DNA of 64,000 nucleotides from Climacium dendroides (Eukaryota; Streptophyta; Bryopsida; Hypnales; Climaciaceae), in NCBI GenBank assembly GCA_950106755.1, contig OX467090.1, positions 16,367,489 through 16,431,488 of the forward strand, read 5' to 3'. This document shows, in pieces, positions 54,722-64,000 of the stretch. The notes beneath the pieces are model-generated. The model made no database searches and was not told the origin of the DNA. It was given only the letters and a program-made list of their open reading frames with translations. The translations under genes were made by a program, and so were the position numbers. The stretch's first letter is position 1. Each line of letters starts with the position of its first letter.

Positions 54722-55011
54722 TAAGGTAACTACACCTAGTAGTGACCTTTTCCAAAAATCGTCCATGTAACCAGTCATTTTGCTGACAAGTACTTCCACT
54801 GTTTATGAGAGTGTAAGGTCGACTTTAGAACAATCTATTTTTAGCACTTCAGAAATTCATAGTTTTTTTGCATGGTGTCCAAAAAAGGTATTCTAAGAGA
54901 GTTTAGAATCTCCTAGCAACTAACAAAAAAAGTACTTAAAAAGAAATTTCAATATTATAATGGGAACTATGCTAAAAGTTTATTTTGACGGTTTTAGGTG
55001 TAATTATCTTA
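54722..55011. mobile_element. MITE, family A copy 2 (290 bp), nested in CACTA
   Basis: Starts TAAGGTAACTACACCTA, identical to copy 1 at 2746, and ends TAGGTGTAATTATCTTA. The interior is collinear with copy 1 (e.g. TTTTTAGCA-TTCAGAAATTCATAG against TTTTCAGCAGTTTAAATATTCATAG). Confidence 0.7.
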
Positions 55012-57246
55012 ATTATGTGGTAACCATTAGCCATAGAATTGTGCCTAGTATAGTAGCAGTATGGATGGGAGACTTGATAGCCATGGAAACAAGCAGTTCA
55101 GCAATGGAATCAATGAAATAATGTCTGTCAGAGTGAAAGTATTCACAACCAAGTAAGTGAATGCAAACTATATGAGAACCATGGAAGGTGTCTCATGATT
55201 GTTTGGGAAATGTGTCCATTGCCACGTCATTGCCTCTATAATAATTACTGAGCTCTGAATGACGGCAGTACTATCTAAATAACATATAAGTCATTAAAAT
55301 AGAACTTCAATAAGAGTCCTACTAAAATGACTGCACTAATTCATTTCTAAGTCATTGTCTTGGAGTTACTATCTGTACTGAAGTCTTTTGGTAGTCATTT
55401 TTTCATGAATGACCCTATAATTATTCTATAGTGACCGTCGATAAGGATAGAGCTATGGTGTTCATTCATGCATTAAACAAACTGAGATACTATTTCGGCC
55501 CTAGAAAGAGATATTTTGTTTTACAAGTACTCAAGTGGGATTATAAAAATTTGGTTTGCTTTACATTGAAATTGACTAAATGTAGTTGGATTACTGAATG
55601 CATTGTTATTTTCATTTTTTGTTGACTTTGCTTTAGAATGTGTTGAATATATACAATGGGATTAGGAGTTTCATTTTGATCTCCAATTTTACATGGCTTT
55701 TCTTTTGCTACAGATGAATTCAGCTAGTGGGCATATGTATGAGAAGCATGTCCATCTTTATTTGAAGAGGGTTTGTCTTTCTACAAGTGTTATCCATAGC
55801 TATTAATAGGACTGCAAATTGTAATAGGTTTCCAATTTTATGTGGACTTCTCTTTCGCTAAGGCTGAATGCAGTTACTATGAGTCTAAGATGCATGTTCA
55901 TATATAGTCTCCATATTGTTTTAGCTTTACTTTCTGTAAAGCTAACTATAGCAAATGGACAGCACATTGCAATTGCAATTTGTTATTTTGTAGCCTTTGC
56001 TTTTTTAATTTGTGCTTGCAGCGGATAACATGTTGGGCATGTTCAATTCAATCATATGAGTACTTTGCATAATACTTGTATAAATGAAGAAAGATCATTA
56101 GAGGTACTCCTAGCTTTACATTGAAATTGACTAATTAATGTAGTTGTATGAGTAGAGGAATTACCATTTCCAATTTTTTTGGGCTTCACATTTGGACTTG
56201 TAAGATTGTAATTTCATGGAAAAAAACCCTTATCAATCTCCTTTTTTTTTGGCTTTCACTTTAATTTGTAATTGTAGAAATGTAATTCCATGGGTAGTTA
56301 GAGTAATTACTATCTCCATTTATTTATGGGCTTCACATTCTAATTGCATTAATGGAGTTGCATGAATAGAGTGAATTTGGTTTTTATATTTTTTGGCCTT
56401 CACATTCTAATTGCCACTATGTAGTTTCATGAGTAGGATAATTTCCATTTGCAATTTTTTTGGGCTTCACATTCTAATTGCAAGAATTTAGACTTTAAAT
56501 AGGGAAAGACATTTTATTAATCTCCAATTATTTTTTGGCTTCACATTCTAATTGCATGAATGTAGTTTGAATTCCTATTCAATTTTTTTGAATAAAGAGT
56601 GATTAGTAGAGGCATATTCATTTCCAATTATTTTTAGGTATTGCATTGTAATTGCAATAATCTCTTGGCATCAATGGAGGCACATGCATCACATATTGTA
56701 TTATTTACTAGACAGCCTAACGCACACTAATTTATACAATTGTTTTTTGTATACAATTCTATGTCTGATTGGAAAATGTTTTTTTGCAATTTTCACATTG
56801 AGCCACCTGACAAAGTTATTTGTTAGTATTTCCATAGTCAGCTGAAGCACCCTATCTATGACTAAAACATGACTGTAATAAAATAATTCCTTTATAGAAT
56901 ATCATAATAGAAAAGTAATAATTTGAATTTCCACGGTGTCTTATTGGTAGTCATTCGTTAGTTCTATCAGCACTCGACAAACATTCTAATCACTGTAGTA
57001 TGACTACAGATAGTCCACATCAGCTATAAGGCAATTGAAGACAGACTTAACTGTAGATGATACCAATTCTGGTCGTCGATTTCATCCGGTTGCCATTCGT
57101 TACTGTAGGAAGTGACTACTAAATGACTGTGGCCCTTGACAGGTCAGCTTTGGCGCCATTTCTGCGATGGGTAGTCATTTTCCAGTAGCGTTTCAGTCAC
57201 CAGTCATTTCTGGTTTGGTCACATTTGGCCCTGTTTTCTACTAGTG
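55012..57246. other. CACTA right interior and subterminal region
   Basis: No coding sequence recognised. A decayed tandem array occupies 56180-56650, and subterminal AGTCAT/ATGACT motifs are dense from about 56830 to the end. Confidence 0.5.
56180..56650. repeat. Degenerate tandem repeat, about 70-bp period
   Basis: The phrase TTTTTTGGGCTTCACATTCTAATTG recurs in shortened forms at about 56181, 56251, 56328, 56395, 56462, 56536 and 56633, with ATGTAGTTTCATGAGTAG-like filler between. Confidence 0.7.
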
Positions 57247-57249
57247 TCT

Positions 57250-58595
57250 AATCACTCGGAGGAACCTGATCTAGTTCAACCCGTAGTACCTCTTGGAAAT
57301 GGGGTACAACCTAAGGGAATACCTGAGGATGTGAGTGCAGAAGTCAGAAAAGAACTTAGATTTCCCAGTCCAGTCGACAAGATGGGGAGATTCCGAGTTC
57401 CGCATTTCCGCATTCATCCCGGAAGGTGAAGTTCAATGATCAACCCATTTTTATTGAGCCTGAGAGAAAGGAAGAGCAAGAGTATAATATCCTTCAGGAT
57501 ATTAAAGACCAGAAGGCCAATGTCACGATTGGTCAGCTTCTTCATGATAATGCCAATTATCAGAAGCTGATCCGGGAGGCATGGACCAAGAGGAAGAAAA
57601 GAAGATTTAAGCTTCTGGGTGTAGCAGTTAACTTTGCTCAAGTTGAAGACTATGGACCACCTGAGCTGGTCGTGGAGATTGAAGGATGTTCCATTCCCAA
57701 AGTTTTGGTGGATGGAGGATCTGGAGTAAACTTGATGTTGGAGGATACGGCATTCGACTTGGGATTTACCACGTTTGAAACTACGAACCAAGTATTGTGG
57801 ATGGCGGATCAGTCCAGAGTTGTTCCAGTTGGAAGATTATCCCAAGTACCAACCCAAGTAGGGAAGGTAACTTATCTTCTTAACTTTGTCATTATCCGGG
57901 TAGACCAAGGAAGGCCATTTCCCATGCTTTTAGGAAGACCTTAGTTATATGCTGCCAAGGTAATTGTGGATTGGGGACACAAGGAATTCATTATTGGGAA
58001 TCTAGGTGTCCGGATTCCTTGGAAGAATGAGGAACATATGGGAGAAACAAGTGAATCGGAAGGCTACACCTCAGACTGGACAGACCCAGAGGATTACTCA
58101 TCGGCATCAGTACATGTGGTGGAAGAATTCAGTGGAATGACGGAGGTAGATTTCAAGTTTCTAAAACCTGTTGAAGAGTTAGGCGAGTTGACATCCGAGA
58201 AGAAATCGGATGCGGAAAGAGGATCTACAGTCAGTCAAACGGAGGATCGTTCACTTGGAGAGGCTAGTGTTCTGCTAACATTAGATTGGATCAGACAACA
58301 GATTCTTGAAGGAAATTTGTCTACAGTCAGCTTGACTAAGGATAAGACCGATGTTCCATGGAGTGATTTCCAAGTACATTCAGAGGAACTGGGACCAGAG
58401 CGGATCAAGAATGTTGTCAATCCTTCTAATTATGAGAAGGTAGAGGTTGAACCAGGAAAATCATTTTTCCTAGGGAAATCTCTGAACAGAAATGAAAGGA
58501 GGAATTATATTAGGTTGTTGAGGAAGTACAAGGATGTGTTTGCATGGACTCCAACGGATCTTATTGGGATTCCACCGGATCTAGGGCAACACTAG
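57250..58595 (+). pseudogene. pol: Retrotransposon pol: protease region
   Basis: Continues the coding sequence broken at 48127. The aspartic protease is at 57426-57944 with the active-site motif VLVDGGSGVNLM (DGGS, as in Tat/Athila elements) and the distal PMLLGRP. Frames are broken by a change at about 57427 and TAG at 57942-57944. The frame 57966-58595 is the acidic linker to reverse transcriptase, ending in TAG. Confidence 0.8.
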
Positions 58596-59271
58596 ATTGA
58601 CCTGGTTGATGGAGCGGTTCCAATCCGGCAATGTCAGTACAGACTGAATCCGAAGTACTCCCTCATGGTGAAAGAGGAAATAGACTGATTGTTGGAAGCT
58701 GGATTCATCTATCCGGTGAACAATTCAGAATGGGTTTCACCCATTGTGGTTGTTCCCAAGAAAGTAGGGGCAGATGGAAAAGTTAAGATCCGAGTCTGTT
58801 AAGACTTTCGAAAACTGAATGCCTCCACGAAGAAGGATTATTTCCCCTTACCATTTACGGATATCATCCTCAACCAAGTTTCCGGTCAGGAATGTTACAG
58901 TTTCCTGGATGGATTTTCCGAGTACAACCAAGTGTCCATCCGCTTAGAGGACCAGTTGAAGACTACCTTAACGACGGAGTGGGGGACATTTGCATTCAAC
59001 CGGATGCCGTTCGGATTATGTAATGCACCCGGAACCTTCCAAAGATTGATGATGGACATATTCCGTGACTTCCTCAGACATTTTCTCGAAGTTTTCATTG
59101 ACGACTTTGCAGTATTCAGTGATGAAGATCAACACCTAGAGTTCTTGGAGAGGACCTTCATCCGCTGCAAGGAAACCGGATTGAAGTTACATCCGGGAAA
59201 TCCGAGGATTTCTAGGATGTGTAGGTTACTATAGAAGATTCATAAAGGGGTATGCCAAACTGGCTATTCCT
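58596..59271 (+). pseudogene. pol: Retrotransposon pol: reverse transcriptase
   Basis: Copies element RNA into DNA. Visible motifs: VSPIVVVPKK, DFRKLN, DYFPLPF, SFLDGFSEYNQV, MPFGLCNAPGTFQR and the catalytic FIDDF (YVDD-type box). Stops at 58686 (TGA) and 58799 (TAA). After LHPG the thumb region is missing: the text jumps to RGFLGCVGYYRRFI in another frame near 59200, so about 50 codons appear deleted. Confidence 0.85.
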
Positions 59272-59770
59272 TTGATTGAACTTCTGAAGAAAGAGACAGA
59301 GTTTGTCTGGACTGAGGAGAGACAGAAATCCTTTGAGGATTTGAAAAGCAGATTGGTAAAAGCTTCTATCCTCTCTTCACCGGATTGGATCCGAGAATTT
59401 CATGTAACCATAGATGCATCCGGATGGTGTTTAGGGGCGATTCTCTGGCAATATGAGGAAAAGAGAGAATGCCCTATCTATTATGCCAGTAGGCAAATGA
59501 GTCTAGCTGAAAGGAAGTATACCACAACCGAGAGGGAAGTACTTGCGATAGTCTATGCTTGTAAGAAGTTCCGGCATTACCTTCTAGGATACAAGATCAT
59601 CTTCCACACGGATCATGATTCTTTGAAATATCTAGTAAATAAACCGGATCTATTTGGTAGGATAGATAGATGGATACTTCTGCTGCAGGAGTTCAATTAC
59701 GAGGTAGTAGTGAAGTCTGGCAAGGCAAATGCCAATGCCGATTTCCTCTCTAGGCAAAGAGGACCGGAAG
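59272..59770 (+). pseudogene. pol: Retrotransposon pol: RNase H
   Basis: Open frame with the catalytic acidic residues in VTIDASGWCLGA, YTTTEREVLA and FHTDHDSLKYL, then ANADFLSR. Degrades RNA in the hybrid. This part of the 59272-60219 frame has no stop. Confidence 0.85.
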
Positions 59771-61199
59771 CAGTAGAGGGAATTTCCGCAAACTTTCCGG
59801 ATGAGTTTCCGGAGGAGGACGAGGAGGTCTTGCAGCCCAAATCTGTTTCTACACCAGAGGTAGTGGTATACCATCTCGAAAGAGGAGCTGAATCAGAGTA
59901 CCAGGAGATTATCGATTATCTCATGGAGAATCGATATCCGGATGGTCTTTCCAAAGAAGAGAGGATCATCTTTCATCAAAAGGTGGCTCCTTATTCTTTG
60001 ATCCATGGGGTGTTGTTCAAAATAGGACCAGATGAACAACTCAGAAGGTGTTTGGAGAAAAGGGAAAGGAAGCAAGTGATGAGTGCTCTACATTCGGGAT
60101 CCTCAGGTGGACACTTTGCAGCAATGACGACTGTGAACCGAATCCGCACATTCGGATACTGGTGGCCTTCCATGATCCGAGATGTGAAGACGTTTGTGGG
60201 GAGTTGTGATCAGTGCTAGAGGACGGGAGGTCCTGCATTCAAAAATCACTGGCCTCTAACTCCAATCATTCCGCTTGCTCCGTTTGAGAAGTGGGGAATT
60301 GATTTTATTGGACCAATCAATCCGGCCAGCATCCGGAAGAAGAGGTACATCATTCTAGCGACAGATTATGCGACCAAATGGGTGGAAGCAAGGGCGACAC
60401 GAAAGAATGATGCCTCTACTACAGCTTCTTTCCTTTTTGAGGAAATTATGATGCGATTTGGTCATCTGTTAGAATTGGTTAGTGATAGAGGAACTCATTT
60501 CCTCAATGATGTTATTGAAAAGATAACATCCACTTACCAAATCAAACACAGAAAAACGACACTTTACAATCCAAAGGCAAATGGTCTCACTGAGAGAGCA
60601 AATGGGATTGTAGGGAAGAGTTTGAACAAGATGGTTTCCGCGCACAAGACGGATTGGGATCGGAAATTAGCTTCCGCAGTCCATGCCTACAACACTTCAG
60701 ATAAAACTACCACTGGTAAGAGTCCTTGCTTTTTGGTATTTGGACAAGCAGCATTGCACAAAATCGAGATGGAGATCGAGACATTGAGGGTCATGGCCTC
60801 CAGAAGAGGAGATCAAGTTCCGGATCCGAAGTTCCGGTTACTGGCGATTGAGGATTTGCAGGAAACTCAAATCAATGCTCTGGAGCGTACCATAGCTGTC
60901 CAACACAAGAGAAAGAAGGATTTCGATGCTAGGTTACCAAAAGATCATGGTGTGTTGGAAGGAGGACTAGTGTTACTATATGACAACCGTCATGAGGAGT
61001 TTCCGGGAAAACTCCATACAAGGTGGATGGGACCTTACCGGGTAAGCCAAATCTTTCCCAATGGTTCACTCTAGCTTGAGGATCTACAAGGAGTATGGCT
61101 TGATACTCGGACCAATGGATCCAGGATCAAACGATACAACCTAGAGACGTTTTCTGAATCAGATTCAGATCTGGATAGTTCTAATCTTGACCAACCTTA
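59771..61199 (+). pseudogene. pol: Retrotransposon pol: integrase
   Basis: Inserts element DNA. Zinc-binding HHCC end (LHSGSSGGHF, GSCDQC), TAG at 60217-60219 directly after the second Cys, then the catalytic core with D (KWGIDFIGP), D (VSDRGTHF) and E (GLTERANGI). C-terminal part has RWMGPYRV; TAG at 61072-61074; coding similarity ends near 61199. No chromodomain. Confidence 0.85.
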
Positions 61200-61238
61200 G
61201 AATCCTAGAATTTAGTGTTCGCAGGGACGCTCACATTT

Positions 61239-61251
61239 GAAAATGGGGTGA
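61239..61251 (+). other. Polypurine tract
   Basis: GAAAATGGGGTGA directly before the 3' LTR, the plus-strand primer of reverse transcription. It contains one T. Confidence 0.75.
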
Positions 61252-63013
61252 TGTCGTAGACCAAAATGAGAGGATGAAGTTGGTTATATAGAATTTAGAA
61301 GTAAAGAATTGACATTGGTAAAATTTTTTGATTTACAAAATGGTAAACTAATTATATTACCAATATTAACTCTACCTCACTATTGAATTAGTAGTAGATA
61401 GATAATTTGGTTAAGAAAGATATTGTAAGTTTCCTGTTTTCCTAAAAGATCCGGAACCGGATCCGCATCCAAGGAACTAAACAGGGATCGGAAAAATATA
61501 CTGGGGCCGGAAGCAAACGCATCCGCACGCTACCGAAAGATTATCGGGACGGGAAGAGGAAATCCCGGATCCAACGATAATCCCATACATCACGGAGGAC
61601 CGTTTAATGGCTAGATTCCTCCGCGATGATTGCGGAAACGGCTACTTTCCCAACGGCTGCGATTGCTAGGAAATAGATAGGAAAGTTGTTAGGAAGTTTC
61701 TGAGAAGCGACCCTAGCATGGTTAGCCAAAAACCCAAGTTTTTGGTAGGTAGGAAGTAGCTTGGGAGGTGCTTTTCAGGTGCATGCACTTAGGCTGCACT
61801 TTCCGGATTTTTAGGATCTGAGATCCACATTTTGCGGATCGGATGGGGTTGGTAGGAAAGTCAACTTAGAAGGATAAGGAATGACACTTGTCATTCTCCT
61901 GTCCTTTGGTTTTATTCCTAGGGACCTTTAGGGTTCCTTGGGATGTGTATTAAGGGGGCTGAAGTTAGTTTGAAGCCCCGGGCGGGTGTGTTTTCATATT
62001 TGTGTTTTTCAACACTTTGCGAATTGATTTCAGATTTCCACTTCATAAGTGCTGGCCTGAAAAGGCTAAGTTTTGTGTTGGTATGCCGTGCAATACTAGA
62101 ACCATTGTTTAGTACGGGTAGCTGGTTTGCAAGTGTGGAGGAAGACAAGTAGCCCCCGGATTCTGTCTAAGATCTGATTTTGAGAGCATTGAGATTTGGT
62201 TAAGGAAAACTTTGTGTACTGAGAGGGAGTTCTGGTTGCTGAAGTTCCTTGGGAGTCTTTTGAGTAGGATAGCCATTCTTAGGTTGGGTGAATTCTTCAG
62301 GAGGGAGAACGAATGCCAACTGATGTTTGATGAGGTCCTACTGAATCCGGAAGAGAGGAACATGAAGGTAGTTAGGATCTCTCAGTTATTGGGTGCTGGA
62401 TCACGCTCTTGGAATTCTGTCCGGATAGGTCTGTCATTGTAGTACTGAGACGATAATAGGGGTTTCTTGAGTGACCTGCTAGTCTGGATCAACATCCGGG
62501 TTAGTTGTGAGGAAGTAACTATTTCCTATTTTGGTGTTTGTTGTTGTTATTTTAAGTGGATCTTCATTTCATTCTAAACACGTTTGAAGGGTAGGGTTTA
62601 CGTTCCCTTCCTAAAACCAAAGAGCGGAACCCTCTTGGTAGAGGTAAAACTAAGATTTTGTGAGTTACTGTAACCGGATAGAAGTCCTCTTTCTGGTTCC
62701 GCATCCGTCTAAGTCGATCTGGATAGGGAGGGGTAGAGGATTATGACCATTCTCCTTGTTTGATTACTGGTGGAAGATTTGGAGTGGACGTAAGGGAATT
62801 GGAGTATGGAGAGGAGAGGGTACTGAGAGAGAGTTTCATGTTACAAATATTTCGATCCAGTTTTGCTTGGGTTTGGTGTTTTCTGAATCCTGATCCGGAT
62901 ATCTTGAGGAAACTAATGTTGAAATCCTGTGGGAACGATACACGAGTCATCTAAGGTGTTTTACATCAATTTAACACCTAAGGGTAGGATTTGTATTTCC
63001 CTATGCTATGATA
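61252..63013 (+). repeat. 3' LTR of the Ty3/gypsy element (1762 bp)
   Basis: Begins TGTCGTAGACC and ends TATGATA (TA for CA at the terminus), followed by the target duplication GATCC. Near-identical to 44385-46146. Confidence 0.93.
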
Positions 63014-64000
63014 GATCCCAACCAAGTCGTCGAACGGATCTCCGGTTCCTGATCCGGATGGCATATCCGGTCCGACTGGAGCCTCCATCTTGAGCGGCCG
63101 GGGTTGAACCAGAGGCGTTCTTCGATTTCGGAGTGGCATGGTCTTCTGCCTTTTGGAGATGAACTGCGGGTCCTCCTCTTCCTCTTCTTCCTCCTCCTCC
63201 TCCTCCTCCTCCTCGATTTCATTCCCGGAATCCGCTTCCCGATCGGACTCGGATTCACCATACTTCATGGTCCGCTCTTGGGCCTTCCAAACCTTCGTCT
63301 CTACTTCCGTCAGCAGTTCTTGTTGCTGGTAGAGGTGGTATATGTAAGGGCACAATGGGGTGGCCCTACTTTTCCCCACTCTTGTAGTGAGCTGGGATAC
63401 CAGATCAAAGAAGATCCGACCCCAGTCTACTCTCCGATTTCCGCGCAGCGCTCCGAAGATTGTGTTACCCAAGGTGATGGTTACCCTAGTGGGCTTCTCC
63501 GGATGCAAGACCGGAATAAGGAACTACAGCAGGCGATGCTCCCGGTCATCAATACAGTCCTCTACCGCGTAGCCATCCTTTGGATTCACGGCACTTCCGA
63601 ACTTGCCCTGGATGAAATCATCCTTCCGGTTGGCAAGCCTGAGTCCTCCCGTTCGGAATCCGTAGATGGCTCGCCACATATCCTCGGTCCACTCAACCGG
63701 ATTCCCTCTCAAGGTGTTATCAAACTCATTCGATAAGTCACCCATGAGCTCCCTAATCATCCTCTCATCCTTGAAACCCCAAGGCTTCAAGGCTAATCCC
63801 TAACAACCCATGGATGCTAAGTCATCCTTGAGTTCTCCTTGTTCCGATTCCTTGGTCGGCATGACCGGAACCACTTTCCTTAACTTCACTTCACTCGGGG
63901 GGGTGGTGCTAGAGTCCGGTCTCTTCCGCCTCAGTTGCGGCATGAGGGTGGTCCTACCCGGATTCACTCTCTTCTGACTTAACAAGGGAGCGCTCACACT
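63014..64000 (-). mobile_element. Gene-bearing LTR (C), 5'-proximal portion, runs off the window
   Basis: Resumes LTR C after the inserted element (GATCC target copy at 63014-63018). Its LTR start lies beyond 64000. Confidence 0.75.
63019..63943 (-). pseudogene. LTR-resident gene, copy 6, N-terminal half
   Basis: ATG 63943 (MPQLRRKR). The frame has TAG after MGC at about 63799 and another stop in place of the residue after HRLL. The core is fully recognisable: KPWGFKDERM, NEFDNTLRGNP, WTEDMWRAIY, GKFGSAVNPKDGYAVEDC, HPEKPTRVTITLGNT, IFGALRG, VDWGRI, GKSRATPLCPYIYHLY; then a pure glutamate run from a TCC/CTC triplet tract (63180-63213). It stops at 63019, the retrotransposon insertion point, and continues at 44384. 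Confidence 0.8.

Larger units (their letters stand above)
48128..57246. mobile_element. CACTA (En/Spm) DNA transposon, 9119 bp
   Basis: Begins CACTAGTAGAAAA and ends TTTTCTACTAGTG, a perfect 13-bp terminal inverted repeat of CACTA type, with a 3-bp target duplication TCT (48125-48127, 57247-57249). Subterminal regions are full of AGTCAT/ATGACT motifs in both orientations, the expected binding repeats. It has a TNPA-like gene but no TNPD (Tnp2) transposase frame was seen, so it is probably non-autonomous. It also carries pieces of a host ubiquitin protease gene and a MITE. Confidence 0.93.
44385..63013 (+). mobile_element. Ty3/gypsy LTR retrotransposon, Tat/Athila-like, complete but defective
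   Basis: 18,629 bp, of which 9,122 are a nested CACTA element and its target copy; the retrotransposon proper is about 9.5 kb. Parts in order: 5' LTR, primer site, gag with three zinc knuckles, protease, reverse transcriptase, RNase H, integrase, polypurine tract, 3' LTR. Target duplication GATCC at 44380-44384 and 63014-63018. Order RT-RH-IN gives Ty3/gypsy; the tRNA-Asp primer site, the FIDDF motif and lack of a chromodomain suggest the Tat/Athila side. Several stops and a deletion in pol make it non-autonomous. Confidence 0.93.

Noticed and set aside
52700..57246. TNPD (Tnp2) transposase in the CACTA element
   Set aside because: Searched for by eye in all frames; only short frames without the expected long conserved protein.
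63104..63736. 210-codon plus-strand frame with poly-Leu/Ser
   Set aside because: Shadow of LTR gene copy 6; the run is the complement of the glutamate tract.
1..64000. tRNA genes, rRNA genes and CRISPR arrays
   Set aside because: No GGTTCRANNCC T-arm with cloverleaf partners was noticed, no rRNA blocks, and the tandem arrays here have unequal, mutually similar spacers, unlike CRISPR.

Overview
This is nuclear DNA of a land plant with a large, transposon-rich genome. A tonoplast-type aquaporin with a GT-AG intron, plant-style C/D snoRNAs, Ty3/gypsy elements of the Tat/Athila sort primed by tRNA-Asp, and a CACTA (En/Spm) element all support this. The sequence does not settle the lineage; fern, lycophyte and gymnosperm are all possible. 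Host genes are few and far apart.

Layout. Positions 1-22.9 kb are the host part: AT-rich intergenic DNA with several MITE-like or foldback elements, and three loci I can support. These are a two-exon gene of an uncharacterised plant family (5268-3933, minus), a cluster of U30-type C/D box snoRNAs (14.55-15.09 kb, plus), and a TIP aquaporin (18645-17236, minus) whose second NPA motif reads NPG. Positions 22.9-64 kb are almost entirely retrotransposon-derived. At least six related long LTRs lie here: 22924 onward, 24371 onward, 27783-30404, solo LTR 32278-36144, solo LTR 37867-41247, and one starting at 42477 that runs off the right edge. Five of them carry a recognisable copy of the same protein gene inside the LTR, and the sixth carries only a tail-like piece.

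The right half is a nest that can be resolved to the base. LTR 42477->64000 is interrupted inside its gene by a complete Ty3/gypsy element (44385-63013, two 1762-bp LTRs, target duplication GATCC). That element is interrupted by a 9119-bp CACTA element (48128-57246, target duplication TCT). The CACTA element holds a five-exon TNPA-like gene, degraded pieces of a ubiquitin-specific protease gene, and a MITE (54722-55011).

The most interesting observation is the LTR-resident gene. It encodes about 550-700 codons: a conserved N-terminal core, an acidic/proline stretch, a coiled coil and a Ser/Pro/Lys tail. It lies in the LTR between an upstream TATA box of its own and a second TATA box placed where the element's genomic transcript should start. 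One LTR subfamily has versions with the gene (3867 bp) and without it (1762 bp), and the breakpoints fall at a short AGGAAA direct repeat flanking the gene. I do not know this arrangement as a described system.
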